A stretch of DNA of 64,000 nt, from the NCBI RefSeq assembly GCF_001421355.1, contig NZ_LMKC01000001.1:496001-560000 (forward strand). Reading direction: 5' to 3'. Position 1 is the first letter of the stretch. The number at the start of each line of letters is the position of its first letter. The notes beneath the pieces were generated by a model. The model saw nothing but the letters and a program-made list of their open reading frames with translations. It made no database searches and had not been told where the DNA came from. This document shows, piece by piece, positions 18,309 through 26,350 of the stretch. Origin of the DNA: Sphingomonas sp. Leaf9. Its GTDB lineage: Bacteria > Pseudomonadota > Alphaproteobacteria > Sphingomonadales > Sphingomonadaceae. A program made the position numbers and the translations under genes.

Positions 18309-18989
18309 ATGAACGATCCCACCACCATCCGCCGCCTCTATGGCCGTCGTCAGGGCCACAAGCTGCGCCTGGGGCAGGCTGCCCTGGTCGAGGACCTGTT
18401 GCCGCGCGTCTCGGTCCCCGATACCGGCCCGCTCACCGCGCAGGTCCTGTTCGGCGACGACCGCCCGGTCGAGGTGGAGATCGGCTTCGGCGCGGGCGAG
18501 CATCTGGCGGGACAGGCCGGCGCGCGGCCGCACCACGGCTTCATAGGCTGCGAACCGTTCCTGAACGGCGTGGTCGGCGCGCTGAATCACATCCGCGACG
18601 ACGGACTTGCCAACGTCCGCCTGCATATGGGCGACGCGCTGGAGGTGATCGAACGCTTCCCCGATGGCGCGCTGGAGCGGGTCTATCTGCTCCACCCCGA
18701 TCCGTGGCCCAAGGCGCGCCATGCCAAGCGGCGGATGATGAACCACGGCCCGATGGACCTGATCGCACAGAAGCTGCGGCCGGGCGGCGAGTTCCGCCTC
18801 GGCACCGACGACCCGACCTATTGCCGCTGGGCAATGATGATCATGGACCAGCGCCGCGACTTCGTGTGGCAGGCGCAGACCGCCGCCGACTTCCTCACCC
18901 GACCCGCCGACTGGCCCGAAACCCGCTATGAGCGCAAGGCCCGGCGGCAGGGGCACGAGGTCTGGTATTTCAGGTACGTCCGAGTCTAA
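18309..18989 (+). CDS. trmB: tRNA (guanine-N7-)-methyltransferase, 3' end rewritten by the integrated element
   Basis: TrmB methylates G46 of tRNA using SAM. The 226-residue protein has the SAM-binding start VEVEIGFGAGEHLAG and the family motif LHPDPWPKARHAKRRM. The terminal residues WYFRYVRV are encoded here with unusual codons (AGG, CGA and stop TAA), while a second copy of the same peptide with host-like codons (CGC, CGG, TGA) lies at 41057-41083. The gene therefore stays functional although an element has integrated into its 3' end. Confidence 0.95.
   Translation: MNDPTTIRRLYGRRQGHKLRLGQAALVEDLLPRVSVPDTGPLTAQVLFGDDRPVEVEIGFGAGEHLAGQAGARPHHGFIGCEPFLNGVVGALNHIRDDGLANVRLHMGDALEVIERFPDGALERVYLLHPDPWPKARHAKRRMMNHGPMDLIAQKLRPGGEFRLGTDDPTYCRWAMMIMDQRRDFVWQAQTAADFLTRPADWPETRYERKARRQGHEVWYFRYVRV
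18963..18989 (+). other. attL: left junction of the integrated element inside trmB
   Basis: These 27 bases encode WYFRYVRV-stop and match 41057-41083 at 22 of 27 positions. Identity is perfect over TGGTATTTC, and all five later differences are synonymous. The integrase gene starts 124 bases further on. This is a protein-gene att site resembling the E. coli icd site of phage 21/e14. Confidence 0.85.
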
Positions 18990-19112
18990 TGCCCTCCTAA
19001 AACGCTCCGCCCCTCTGGAGAGAGCAGGTATCTGACTTCCCGCTGTTCCCTTGCCGTTCTCCTACATTCCCGCTAGCGTGATTGCCGGGTGATTGCCAAC
19101 GGAGGCAGGGAC

Positions 19113-20354
19113 GTGGCGACAGGCAAGGTGACAAAGCGGAGCGTTGACGCTCTCAGGCCCGGCCCTGCGAGGACGTTCCTATGGGACGATGACTTGAAGG
19201 GGTTCGGCGTGAAGCTGACGCCAGCCGGGGCGCTGTCATATGTCCTGCAATACCGGATGGGCGGACGCGAGGCGAAGACACAACGCTACTCGATTGGCGC
19301 GCACGGCTCGCCGTGGACGCCTGCCACGGCGCGCACAGAGGCTGAACGCCTACTGACGCTCGTGGCGCGGGGGATCGATCCCAGCGAAGCCGACCGGAAG
19401 CGCCGCGACGATGCGGTCAACTTCGCCTTCTCTGCCTATGCCGATCGCTTCCACGCCGCTTGTAAGGGCGACGGCTGGCGCGCGCTGGTCGGGCGCTGCC
19501 TGCGCCTCCACGTCAAGCCGGTGCTTGCCAGCAAGGCGCTTCCGGCAATCACGAAAGCCGATATAGTCGCGGTGTTCGACGCCATGCCAGCCGATCAGCA
19601 GGCGAACCGGCGCAATACCTTCGCTGTTCTGCGCCGCCTCTTCCGATGGGCGATCAGCCGCGGCGATCTGGAACGATCGCCCATGGAAGGCATGGAAACG
19701 CCCCCAGCCGTTAAAGCGCGCGACCGGTGGCTTTCCGACGACGAGCTGGTGCGGGTCTGGAATGCCGCCCCCGCCTGCCATCGTTGCTTCGGGTCGATAG
19801 TCCGCCTGCTGATCGCGACCGGTCAGCGCCGTGAGGAGGTGACTGGCATGGCATGGATAGAATTGGACCGTGCGAAGGCGATGTGGCGCATTCCCGGTGA
19901 GCGAACCAAAAACGGCGAGCCCCACCACGTGCCGCTTAGCCGACTGGCGATTGAGACGATCGACACGATCGCCAAGGCGGACAAATGGCCTCGAAAAGGA
20001 CTGGTGTTCACGACGACGTCCGGCGGCCCGTTCACGGCGCATTCCAGAGGCAAGAGGAAGATCGACGCGCTACTACAGGCGGACGGCGGCGAACCAATCG
20101 CTGAGTGGCGACTGCATGACTTACGCCGTACGCTAGCGACCGGGTTCCAGCGACTGGGCGTCAGGTTCGAAGTGACTGAAGCGGTACTCAATCACCTGTC
20201 CGGCGCGCGATCCGGCGTCGCTGGTGTGTACCAGCGGCACGAGTGGGCCGACGAGAAGCGCGCTGCACTGGACGCTTGGACATCACACATTGAACGGATC
20301 CTCACCGAAACAGACGAGACCAACGTAATCGCGCTCGCCGCAAGGCGGGCGTGA
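19113..20354 (+). CDS. int: Tyrosine recombinase (integrase) of the element
   Basis: This 413-residue P4/DUF4102-type integrase has an N-terminal arm-binding domain (FLWDDDLKGFGVKLTPAG), a core-binding SAM-like domain and a catalytic domain with R239 (TGQRREEV), K266, H335-x2-R338 (HDLRRTLA), H361 (NHLSG) and nucleophile Y373 (GVYQRHEW). All catalytic residues are present. GTG 19113 is preferred because GGAGG lies seven bases upstream; an earlier GTG at 19089 lacks this. It lies next to attL and would insert and excise the element at the trmB 3' end. Confidence 0.95.
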   Translation: MATGKVTKRSVDALRPGPARTFLWDDDLKGFGVKLTPAGALSYVLQYRMGGREAKTQRYSIGAHGSPWTPATARTEAERLLTLVARGIDPSEADRKRRDDAVNFAFSAYADRFHAACKGDGWRALVGRCLRLHVKPVLASKALPAITKADIVAVFDAMPADQQANRRNTFAVLRRLFRWAISRGDLERSPMEGMETPPAVKARDRWLSDDELVRVWNAAPACHRCFGSIVRLLIATGQRREEVTGMAWIELDRAKAMWRIPGERTKNGEPHHVPLSRLAIETIDTIAKADKWPRKGLVFTTTSGGPFTAHSRGKRKIDALLQADGGEPIAEWRLHDLRRTLATGFQRLGVRFEVTEAVLNHLSGARSGVAGVYQRHEWADEKRAALDAWTSHIERILTETDETNVIALAARRA

Positions 20355-20443
20355 TGCTGGGGCGGCTAGGGTAGCTCCCGAAGAGCCGGTTTCCGCCCGG
20401 CCTGCCGCCCCTTCCATCCTGCGGACGCTCTGCGGAGGGCGAT

Positions 20444-21526
20444 ATGATTGACTGGGACAAACCCGACAGCTGGTACTGTCCGGTGCCAGAGCTGCGTGCT
20501 GTGCCCGAGATCTTCGAGACACTCGGGAAAAAGATTTACGGGGCCGAGTGGACAGGCCGTGAGCGTGAACTTTGTAAGCCGCCGGTGCTGCCGAAGCCCG
20601 CCGAAGTCTATGCAACGGTAGAGACGCCCCTATACAAAACGTCGGTCAAACTTGGGCGTACCAGCGCCATTCCCCCCACCGCGCCCGGTTCGCCTCCGTT
20701 GGTTGAGGACCAAGTGGCAGATTTTGTCGCTTACAATCGGAACGCTGCTTACGCAGCGGAGCTGGTCGGTGCGCCGGACCCTCGCGATGTTCCAGTGACA
20801 TTCGCCCAGTGGTGCGCGGCTTTCGACAAAGCCGAACACGAACGTCTGCTTTGGGACCAGGCGGCACGTCGGCGGAAGATTGTCTTCACCTTCATGCACC
20901 GCCGCGCAGCAGCCGGTGATCTGGTATTTTGCGCCTTTCACCCGGATACCGGTCGTAGGGAGACGCTGGCCGCTGACGTCTGGGCCTGCCAGTTTGATAC
21001 TGTACGGGCACGGTTCCTCCGGGGCGCGTTCAGTTTCCGATACCCGACTGCGGTTCCGCCTACCGACCCTGACAGTCTTGTCCTGTTCAATCGATCGTTC
21101 GACCTGAAAATCTATGCGACGAACAGCTGTATCGCGGAGATCCTTAGACGAACCACATTCGAAGAGACCTCTACATCAGTTCAAGACGTAGTAGGGAGAA
21201 CGGCAGACGCGCTGCTGCAAGTCGCAAATGCAGCTACGGCCCCGGCCGCGACGGCGACGGTTGCGGCAGCAGCTCATGACGGGCCATTGGTTGACGCTTC
21301 GGTTCAAGCGCCCGCGAAGCCCGTCACTACAGCAGACATTCAGAGCATAGTGGAGAGGTGTGTCGCTGATCGATTAGGCGTTGAACCGACGCGCAAGGCC
21401 ATCAAAGAGGTCTTTCCTCTAAGCCGGATCCCGCGCACTCGCGTTCGCGCCCTTCACGCCGAGACATGGACGGCAGCTTATGGAGACGCACCGACTTCGG
21501 GAGCAAATTCGCGGGCGGCGATCTAG
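20444..21526 (+). CDS. Hypothetical element protein, 360 aa
   Basis: I do not recognise a family. The protein begins MIDWDKPDSWYCPVPELRAV. The middle is aromatic and charged (HRRAAAGDLVFCAFHPDTGRR). After residue ~255 a low-complexity alanine/threonine linker leads to a basic C-terminal segment (IVERCVADRLGVEPTRKAIK). There is no signal peptide or membrane helix. It lies between the integrase and the AlpA-like gene, so a role in recombination control or DNA binding is possible but unproven. Confidence 0.6.
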   Translation: MIDWDKPDSWYCPVPELRAVPEIFETLGKKIYGAEWTGRERELCKPPVLPKPAEVYATVETPLYKTSVKLGRTSAIPPTAPGSPPLVEDQVADFVAYNRNAAYAAELVGAPDPRDVPVTFAQWCAAFDKAEHERLLWDQAARRRKIVFTFMHRRAAAGDLVFCAFHPDTGRRETLAADVWACQFDTVRARFLRGAFSFRYPTAVPPTDPDSLVLFNRSFDLKIYATNSCIAEILRRTTFEETSTSVQDVVGRTADALLQVANAATAPAATATVAAAAHDGPLVDASVQAPAKPVTTADIQSIVERCVADRLGVEPTRKAIKEVFPLSRIPRTRVRALHAETWTAAYGDAPTSGANSRAAI

Positions 21527-21527
21527 G

Positions 21528-21580
21528 AATTCGCCACGGCGAATTACGGCGAATTACAGCGAAATAGTCGGCGAATTCGT
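21528..21580. repeat. Phased ~10-bp GGCGAATT repeats upstream of the AlpA-like gene
   Basis: GGCGAATT recurs at 21538, 21548 and (after a degenerate AGCGAAAT unit) 21570, nearly one helical turn apart. An inverted AATTCGCC lies at 21528-21535 and AATTCGC slightly further upstream. The array lies 58 bases before the excisionase-like gene. Such phased sites are typical of recombination directionality factors or repressors. Confidence 0.6.
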
Positions 21581-21637
21581 ACACTTCCAAATTCCCTCCT
21601 GCCCCCGGCACTCCGCCGGGTGGCGTGGAGACGCTAG

Positions 21638-21835
21638 ATGCAGAAACTGTTGACGACCGTGGAGGCCGCCCCGCTCTTCGGGGTCACGCCGAAGACGGCA
21701 GAGAATTGGCGGTGCATGGGTGTGGGCCCGGCATTCGTGCGTGCAGGACGCCGCGTCGTTTATGACCCCGCCGACATTGCAGCCTGGATCGCCAAGCACC
21801 GCGCGACGTCTACATCGCAGCCGGCCGCCGCGTGA
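21638..21835 (+). CDS. AlpA/excisionase-like helix-turn-helix protein
   Basis: This 65-residue MerR-like winged HTH has the layout TVEAAPLFGVTPKTAENWR, then GVGPAFVRAGRRVVYDPADIAAWIAKH, typical of the helix_turn_helix_17 family. In satellites and genomic islands such proteins act as integrase activators or excisionases. Its place behind phased repeats and near int fits that role. Confidence 0.82.
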   Translation: MQKLLTTVEAAPLFGVTPKTAENWRCMGVGPAFVRAGRRVVYDPADIAAWIAKHRATSTSQPAAA

Positions 21836-22037
21836 TCGATGCCCACAGCATCGGCACCGGCGCCGCAGCCGAATAAGAGGAAGGGCCGGACCGCCACAGT
21901 CCAGCCCCTCCAGAATCTTCATCACGTCAGCAGGATCGTAGATAGCGCAGCGGTTCTCCGCCTGCAACGCCTGTCGGCGATCGGGATCATCGGATCGCGT
22001 GCAAATCTCATCGCCACTCTCGTTTGGGAGATGTCGC
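21836..22037. other. Short stretch with no confident gene
   Basis: A forward frame from 21839 (68 codons) is rich in arginine and proline and overlaps the next start. A reverse frame also crosses the region. Neither has a recognisable domain or a convincing ribosome-binding site. The stretch may carry regulatory sequence for the replication operon. Confidence 0.4.
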
Positions 22038-22235
22038 ATGGCTGATCACAGTCAGGCCGACGCCAGGCAGACCTTTGTTCTGCTGCGTGACATCCGCTTC
22101 AGCCCGGAGGGAAGTCCTTTCTCTGCCGAATGTTTGGTGGAGCCGAAGCCCTTGACCAACAAACAACGCGAATTCGTCGCCGAAGTGCTGGCAGCGCATC
22201 GCTTGTCGCTGCCGGTGGACGGAGGTGAAGAATGA
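22038..22235 (+). CDS. Small hypothetical protein opening the replication operon
   Basis: This 65-residue acidic protein begins MADHSQADARQTFVLLRDIRF and is followed by helix-forming sequence (TNKQREFVAEVLAAHRLSLP). No family is recognised. A GGGAG ribosome-binding site precedes ATG 22038, and the stop overlaps the next start (ATGA), so it belongs to the coupled operon leading to the primase. Confidence 0.55.
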   Translation: MADHSQADARQTFVLLRDIRFSPEGSPFSAECLVEPKPLTNKQREFVAEVLAAHRLSLPVDGGEE

Positions 22236-22516
22236 GCCGCCGCAAAACCGACACCAGCACCGCCGCCTACAACGGTATTGTGCAGGCGTCCGAACGCTTG
22301 CGTGCGATCGTCTACCGGACGCTCCATGCGAATCCGCAGGGTCTGACTGTCGACGAGACGTGCACCATCGCGGAATATCCCCGCTACAGCCTCCAGCCGC
22401 GGTTCACCGAGCTGCGCGACAGGCGGGTGATTACCGACACGGGTATGCGTCGCCGGAACGTCAGCGGCGCGAAGGCTATCGTCTGGAAGATCACCGATCG
22501 GGAGCAAGGCGCATGA
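22232..22516 (+). CDS. Predicted winged-helix protein, replication operon
   Basis: The 94 residues look like a small winged-helix domain: ERLRAIVYRTLHANPQGLTVDETC as the first helices, YSLQPRFTELRDRRVITDTG as recognition helix and wing, and a closing strand AKAIVWKITD. It may act as an operon regulator or replication-initiation helper. It overlaps both neighbours by four bases. Confidence 0.6.
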   Translation: MSRRKTDTSTAAYNGIVQASERLRAIVYRTLHANPQGLTVDETCTIAEYPRYSLQPRFTELRDRRVITDTGMRRRNVSGAKAIVWKITDREQGA

Positions 22517-22785
22517 GCGGTCTCGTCACGCCCGAAGCTGGCGAAATGCTGATGCTGATGGCCGACGAGGTCGTTCTGCCGAGCGATTGGGACGTGTCCG
22601 GGGTCTGGCTCAACGCCGCGCAGAACCTCGCGCGGTTCCTCGTCGATCATAAGGACCGGCTCTACATCGATGGCGCAGCGCTGCTCGTTGTGATCGGTGG
22701 GATGCTGATCGTGATGGCGAAACGCGAACGGGAGGCGTCGGTCACGACCGACGCCTTCTTCAACGGCGAGGGGGGTGCGAAGTGA
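22513..22785 (+). CDS. Small protein with one predicted membrane helix
   Basis: This 90-residue protein has an amphipathic N-terminal half and one hydrophobic helix (DGAALLVVIGGMLIVMAK) near residues 54-71, followed by a charged tail. No family is recognised. It overlaps its neighbours by four bases on each side, so it is co-translated with replication genes. Confidence 0.55.
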   Translation: MSGLVTPEAGEMLMLMADEVVLPSDWDVSGVWLNAAQNLARFLVDHKDRLYIDGAALLVVIGGMLIVMAKREREASVTTDAFFNGEGGAK

Positions 22786-23135
22786 CCAGCAACATCATTT
22801 CGCTCGCTGATCGCCAGTCTCAAGCGGTACGGGACCGAGCTGCTGAAGCAGTTCGCGCCCATCGCGCCACCATCAACGGCCGCCTGACGCTCGGCCACCT
22901 TCTGGGCGAGGGGTCGGGACCGAAGGGGACGATCCACGTCATGAGCGATGGCGACGGGGCGTTCGTGGTCAGCCATGAGAGCGCCAGCGGCAGTAGCTGG
23001 GGCGGCAATCATGGTCCGTTCGCGACGGTCGAAGCTGCGGCCTCGGCGGCATCGGCGCTGAACATCAACAGCTATGAGCGCGGGTGCGACGTCGTCGTGC
23101 ACGACACACCCGCCGCCGGCCAGGAGGACCTGTAA
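22782..23135 (+). CDS. Hypothetical protein, replication operon
   Basis: The 117-residue protein starts at GTG 22782, overlapping the previous stop (GTGA). Its middle (LGEGSGPKGTIHVMSDGDGAFVVSHESASG) looks like a small beta-rich domain. No family is recognised. The stop shares one base with the primase ATG (TAATG). Confidence 0.55.
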   Translation: MTSNIISLADRQSQAVRDRAAEAVRAHRATINGRLTLGHLLGEGSGPKGTIHVMSDGDGAFVVSHESASGSSWGGNHGPFATVEAAASAASALNINSYERGCDVVVHDTPAAGQEDL

Positions 23136-25408
23136 TGGGTGCCGCCGAAAGCATGAGTAGCGCGCTCATCGATGCCGCGCTGGAACATGCCGCTAAGGGT
23201 CGACCGGTCTTTCCCTGTAATCCTGAAACGAAGCGTCCGCTCACTGCGCGCGGTTTCAAGGATGCGACGACTGACGCGCGAGTCATTGTCGGCTGGTGGC
23301 ACAGGTGGCCGAACGCCATGATCGGGGTTCCGACCGGAAGCGCGATCGGGGCATGGGTTCTCGATATTGACGACCCGGCAGCGTTCGAAGCGGCTTGCGA
23401 TATACCCTTGCCGTCGACGCGACGCGCAACCACGGGGAAGGGGTATCACCTCTACTTTCGTTGGGACCCGGCACTGCCGATTATCAACGCGCAGCGCACG
23501 CAGAAAGGCTGGGGCATTCCCGGTCTGCCGGGTGCGGACGTTCGGGGCGAAGGCGGTTACGTAATCGTCCCGCCGTCGATGCACCCATCGGGCAAGCCCT
23601 ACGTGTGGGCGTCCGAAGAGGACGCCAGCGAAGCGCCGAGCGATCTTGTCGAGCTGGTCCGCAACCGCAAACCGATCGCCGATCCGGTTGAGGCAGTACC
23701 CGGTGCCCCGCCGGTGCCGACACCGGCATTCGACCATGGCACGAAGGCCACCGCCCTCGCAAAATACGACACCGACACCGCCTATGGTCTCGGTGCACTG
23801 GATCGCGAATGTGTGGCCGTCGCCGTCGCATCGCCCGGCGCACAGGAGGGCACGTTGAACAACGCGGCGCTCAAGATCGGCGCGCTGGTTGGCGGAGGCG
23901 AACTGTCGTTGCGAACCGCAACCGCCGAGCTGGTCCGTGCCGGGCTGTCGATGCAGTCGGGCAACTCGGACGATCCGTGGACGCTGGAGGCGATCACGAC
24001 GAAGGTCGATCGCGGGTTGCAGGCGGGCATGAAGAAGCCGCGCACTGCGCCAACCGCCGTTATCAAGGGCAACCGCGAGAAGCGCGTCGCCGCGAACGAT
24101 GGTGCAGAAGTGTCGGAAGACACGATCGCCCTCGCGTTCACCGCCCAACATGGCGGTTCGCTGCTGTATGACCACAATGTTGGGCGCTGGTTCCAGTGGG
24201 ACGGGACACGTTGGCAGATGGACGAAACCGACCTGGCGTTCGACTTCGCGCGCGCGCTGGCTCGGCAACTTGGCGATGGCGTGCGCGCTCTTGGCCGCGC
24301 TGCGACGGCAGCGGGTGTCGAGAAGATGGCCCGCGCAGATCGTTCGCACGCTGTCACCAGCACGACATGGGACACCGACCCATATTTGCTCGGCACGCCC
24401 TCAGGCACGATCGATCTTCGCACAGGCGAACTGTCCGAGCCGGATCGGACGCAGCGCATTACGAAGCTGACGGGCGCGGCCCCGGCGCATGGCCGGCCCG
24501 AAGTCTGGTTGGAGTTTCTGCGGTCGTCGCTGGCCGATGACGAAGAGATGATCCTGTTCCTGCAATTGTGGTGCGGATACTGCCTCACGGGGCTGACGAC
24601 GGCCCATGCGCTGCTGTTCATCTATGGCCCGGGCGGCAACGGTAAGTCGGTCTTCCTGAACACGCTTATCGGCATCATGGGCGACTATGCGGCGACGGCT
24701 GCCATGGACACGTTCGCAGAGTCGCGGAACGATCGTCACTCCACCGAACTGGCGATGCTGCGTGGCGCTCGACTGGTAACGGCCAGTGAGACGGAAGAAG
24801 GCCGCGCTTGGGCGGAAGCCCGCATTAAAGCTCTGACCGGCGGCGATCCGATCACCGCCCGCTTCATGCGCCAAGACAACTTCACGTTCCGGCCGCAATT
24901 CAAACTGACGATTGCAGGCAACCATGCGCCTGCACTGCGCAACGTCGACGAGGCGATGCGCCGGCGGTTCAACATCGCGCCGTTCGTCATCAAGCCCGCG
25001 AACCCCGACCGGGAACTGGAAACCAAGCTAAAGGCGGAATGGCCGCAAATCCTCGCGTGGATGATCGCGGGATGCCGCCGGTATCTGCAGGACGGCCTCA
25101 ACCGTCCCAGCGCGATCGTGGCTGCTACGAACGAGTATTTCGCCGATCAAGACGTGTTCGGCCAGTGGTTCGAGGAACGGTGCGTCCTCCGGCCCGGGGC
25201 GTTCGAGGCGGCAACCAAACTCTACGGCGATTGGGAAACCTACGCGAAGGCGCATGGTGAGGTGCCGGGGACTGCCAAATCGTTCGGCGCCGCCATGCGC
25301 AAGCGCAATCTGGTTTCGAAGTCGTCGCGGCTGCTGGGGTCCCCGCAGAAGATCTACACCGGCGTCGAGCTGCCATCGGCGGCGGTCGCCAACCACGGGG
25401 CGGACTGA
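23135..25408 (+). CDS. Prim-Pol / SF3-helicase replication protein (P4/D5-type primase)
   Basis: This 757-residue protein is the likely replication initiator of the element. Residues ~10-200 form a bifunctional primase-polymerase domain (KGRPVFPCNPETKRPLT, VLDIDDPAAFEA, TGKGYHLYFRWD). Residues ~320-460 match the D5_N region (TTWDTDPYLLGTPSGTIDL). An SF3 helicase follows with Walker A GPGGNGKS (K504), the LVTASETEEG motif, and the TIAGNHAPAL sensor with the RRRFNIAPF arginines. A winged C-terminal segment completes the P4-type layout. It is the last gene of a tightly overlapping operon and is followed directly by an origin-like inverted repeat. Confidence 0.93.
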   Translation: MGAAESMSSALIDAALEHAAKGRPVFPCNPETKRPLTARGFKDATTDARVIVGWWHRWPNAMIGVPTGSAIGAWVLDIDDPAAFEAACDIPLPSTRRATTGKGYHLYFRWDPALPIINAQRTQKGWGIPGLPGADVRGEGGYVIVPPSMHPSGKPYVWASEEDASEAPSDLVELVRNRKPIADPVEAVPGAPPVPTPAFDHGTKATALAKYDTDTAYGLGALDRECVAVAVASPGAQEGTLNNAALKIGALVGGGELSLRTATAELVRAGLSMQSGNSDDPWTLEAITTKVDRGLQAGMKKPRTAPTAVIKGNREKRVAANDGAEVSEDTIALAFTAQHGGSLLYDHNVGRWFQWDGTRWQMDETDLAFDFARALARQLGDGVRALGRAATAAGVEKMARADRSHAVTSTTWDTDPYLLGTPSGTIDLRTGELSEPDRTQRITKLTGAAPAHGRPEVWLEFLRSSLADDEEMILFLQLWCGYCLTGLTTAHALLFIYGPGGNGKSVFLNTLIGIMGDYAATAAMDTFAESRNDRHSTELAMLRGARLVTASETEEGRAWAEARIKALTGGDPITARFMRQDNFTFRPQFKLTIAGNHAPALRNVDEAMRRRFNIAPFVIKPANPDRELETKLKAEWPQILAWMIAGCRRYLQDGLNRPSAIVAATNEYFADQDVFGQWFEERCVLRPGAFEAATKLYGDWETYAKAHGEVPGTAKSFGAAMRKRNLVSKSSRLLGSPQKIYTGVELPSAAVANHGAD

Positions 25409-25413
25409 CAGGC

Positions 25414-25521
25414 GTAACGCGTGTAACCGATGTAACTCAATTTCCTGTTCCACCATTCACGCGCACGCGCACGCGTACCAGGAGGAACGGATTTTCCGGT
25501 TACATCGGTTACATGCGTCAC
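25414..25521. promoter_or_regulatory. Origin-like inverted repeat after the primase gene
   Basis: A 23-base arm at 25414-25436 and its inverted partner at 25499-25521 match at 21 of 23 positions. Each arm holds two TGTAAC units in TGTAACCGATGTAAC, giving four units in all. The 62 bases between them include an ACGCGCACGCGC run. Satellites with this primase type often carry iteron-like origins close to the primase gene. That this is the replication origin is an inference. Confidence 0.6.
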
Positions 25522-25577
25522 AGCCTGCGGTGGTTTGCCCTCTCTGTTCGACAAATCTCAACCGAATAGGACCATCA

Positions 25578-26228
25578 ATGACCGACACGAAGAAGGCTCA
25601 CGTCGGGGTGACCAGGATTCCCGGCAAGACCGTGGAGTACACCGCCGCCCGGAACGAATTAGAGCCGGAGGTCCGGCACGGCTACCTCGCGACGAAAGCT
25701 TCGTCGGACCTCTTCCAAGGCGTCACCGCCGACGTGGCCGGCCTCGCGGAGGCGATGCGCGACATGTCGGCCGAGGTCGCTGGTCAGGACATGTCGACGG
25801 TCACGCGACTGCTCACGGCCCAGGCGCTTAGCCTCGACGCCCTTTTTACCCAGATGGCACGGAAGGCGCACGCCAACCTCGGCCACTACCCCGATGCCGT
25901 CGAACGGTATCTGCGGCTGGGGATGAAAGCGCAGGCGCAGTCCCGTGCGACGCTTGAGGCGCTCGTCAAACTTCACCAGCCGCGCGAGCAGACTGTCCGG
26001 CATGTGCATGTCGGTCCTGATGGCCAGGCCGTTTTCATTGAGAACTACAACGGAGGGATGGGCCATGCACGATTCGACGGACGGCCCCATGCACAAGGCG
26101 CATCAGGCCCCGCGCTGCTTGGCGAAGACGCGTCGGGGAACGGAGTGCCAATCCCCGGCGGTGCGGGACAAGCGCCGGTGTCGAATGCACGGCGGCGCAC
26201 CCGGCAGCGGCGGGCAGCCCGGGAATAG
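25578..26228 (+). CDS. Phage-type hypothetical protein partnered with the HGGxSTG protein
   Basis: The 216-residue frame resembles a protein common in alphaproteobacterial prophages. It has a helical region (LLTAQALSLDALFTQMARKA), then YLRLGMKAQAQSRATLEALVKLHQPR, then VRHVHVGPDGQAVFIENYNGG. These usually precede an HGGxSTG gene. The last ~55 residues are encoded in a different frame over the start of that gene and read like shadow sequence, so the functional protein may effectively end near base 26060. No enzymatic motif is seen. Confidence 0.65.
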   Translation: MTDTKKAHVGVTRIPGKTVEYTAARNELEPEVRHGYLATKASSDLFQGVTADVAGLAEAMRDMSAEVAGQDMSTVTRLLTAQALSLDALFTQMARKAHANLGHYPDAVERYLRLGMKAQAQSRATLEALVKLHQPREQTVRHVHVGPDGQAVFIENYNGGMGHARFDGRPHAQGASGPALLGEDASGNGVPIPGGAGQAPVSNARRRTRQRRAARE

Positions 26229-26334
26229 CAACGCCCTGAAACACGGCGCCCGGTCCAAAGAATTGAACGATAGGACGCGCTGGGTCCGCGAGATTGCGGC
26301 CGCGCTTAGTGCTGGCATCCTCAACGAACCTTAA
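26065..26334 (+). CDS. HGGxSTG-like zinc-motif phage protein
   Basis: The 89-residue protein contains PRCLAKTRRGTECQSPAV, then KRRCRMHGGAPGSG, then GNSNALKHGARS: two C-x-C/H half-sites and the HGG-G motif seen in many prophage proteins. Its function is unknown; packaging or DNA binding has been suggested by context elsewhere. It starts inside the preceding gene with a 164-base overlap in another frame. Confidence 0.75.
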   Translation: MHDSTDGPMHKAHQAPRCLAKTRRGTECQSPAVRDKRRCRMHGGAPGSGGQPGNSNALKHGARSKELNDRTRWVREIAAALSAGILNEP

Positions 26335-26350
26335 CAGTCCGAAATTTACT

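Noticed and set aside
18963..18989. A tRNA gene as the integration target
   Set aside because: No cloverleaf or T-loop sequence was found at either junction; the duplicated sequence is the 3' coding end of trmB.
21554..22039. Reverse frame with a YDPADV string resembling the HTH protein on the other strand
   Set aside because: The resemblance is only a few residues, the rest is arginine/cysteine-rich shadow sequence, and the forward AlpA-like gene is clear.
25461..25475. ACGCGCACGCGCACGCG run read as a CRISPR or microsatellite
   Set aside because: It is only about 15 bases with a 6-base period and no spacer structure; it is more simply part of the origin-like region.
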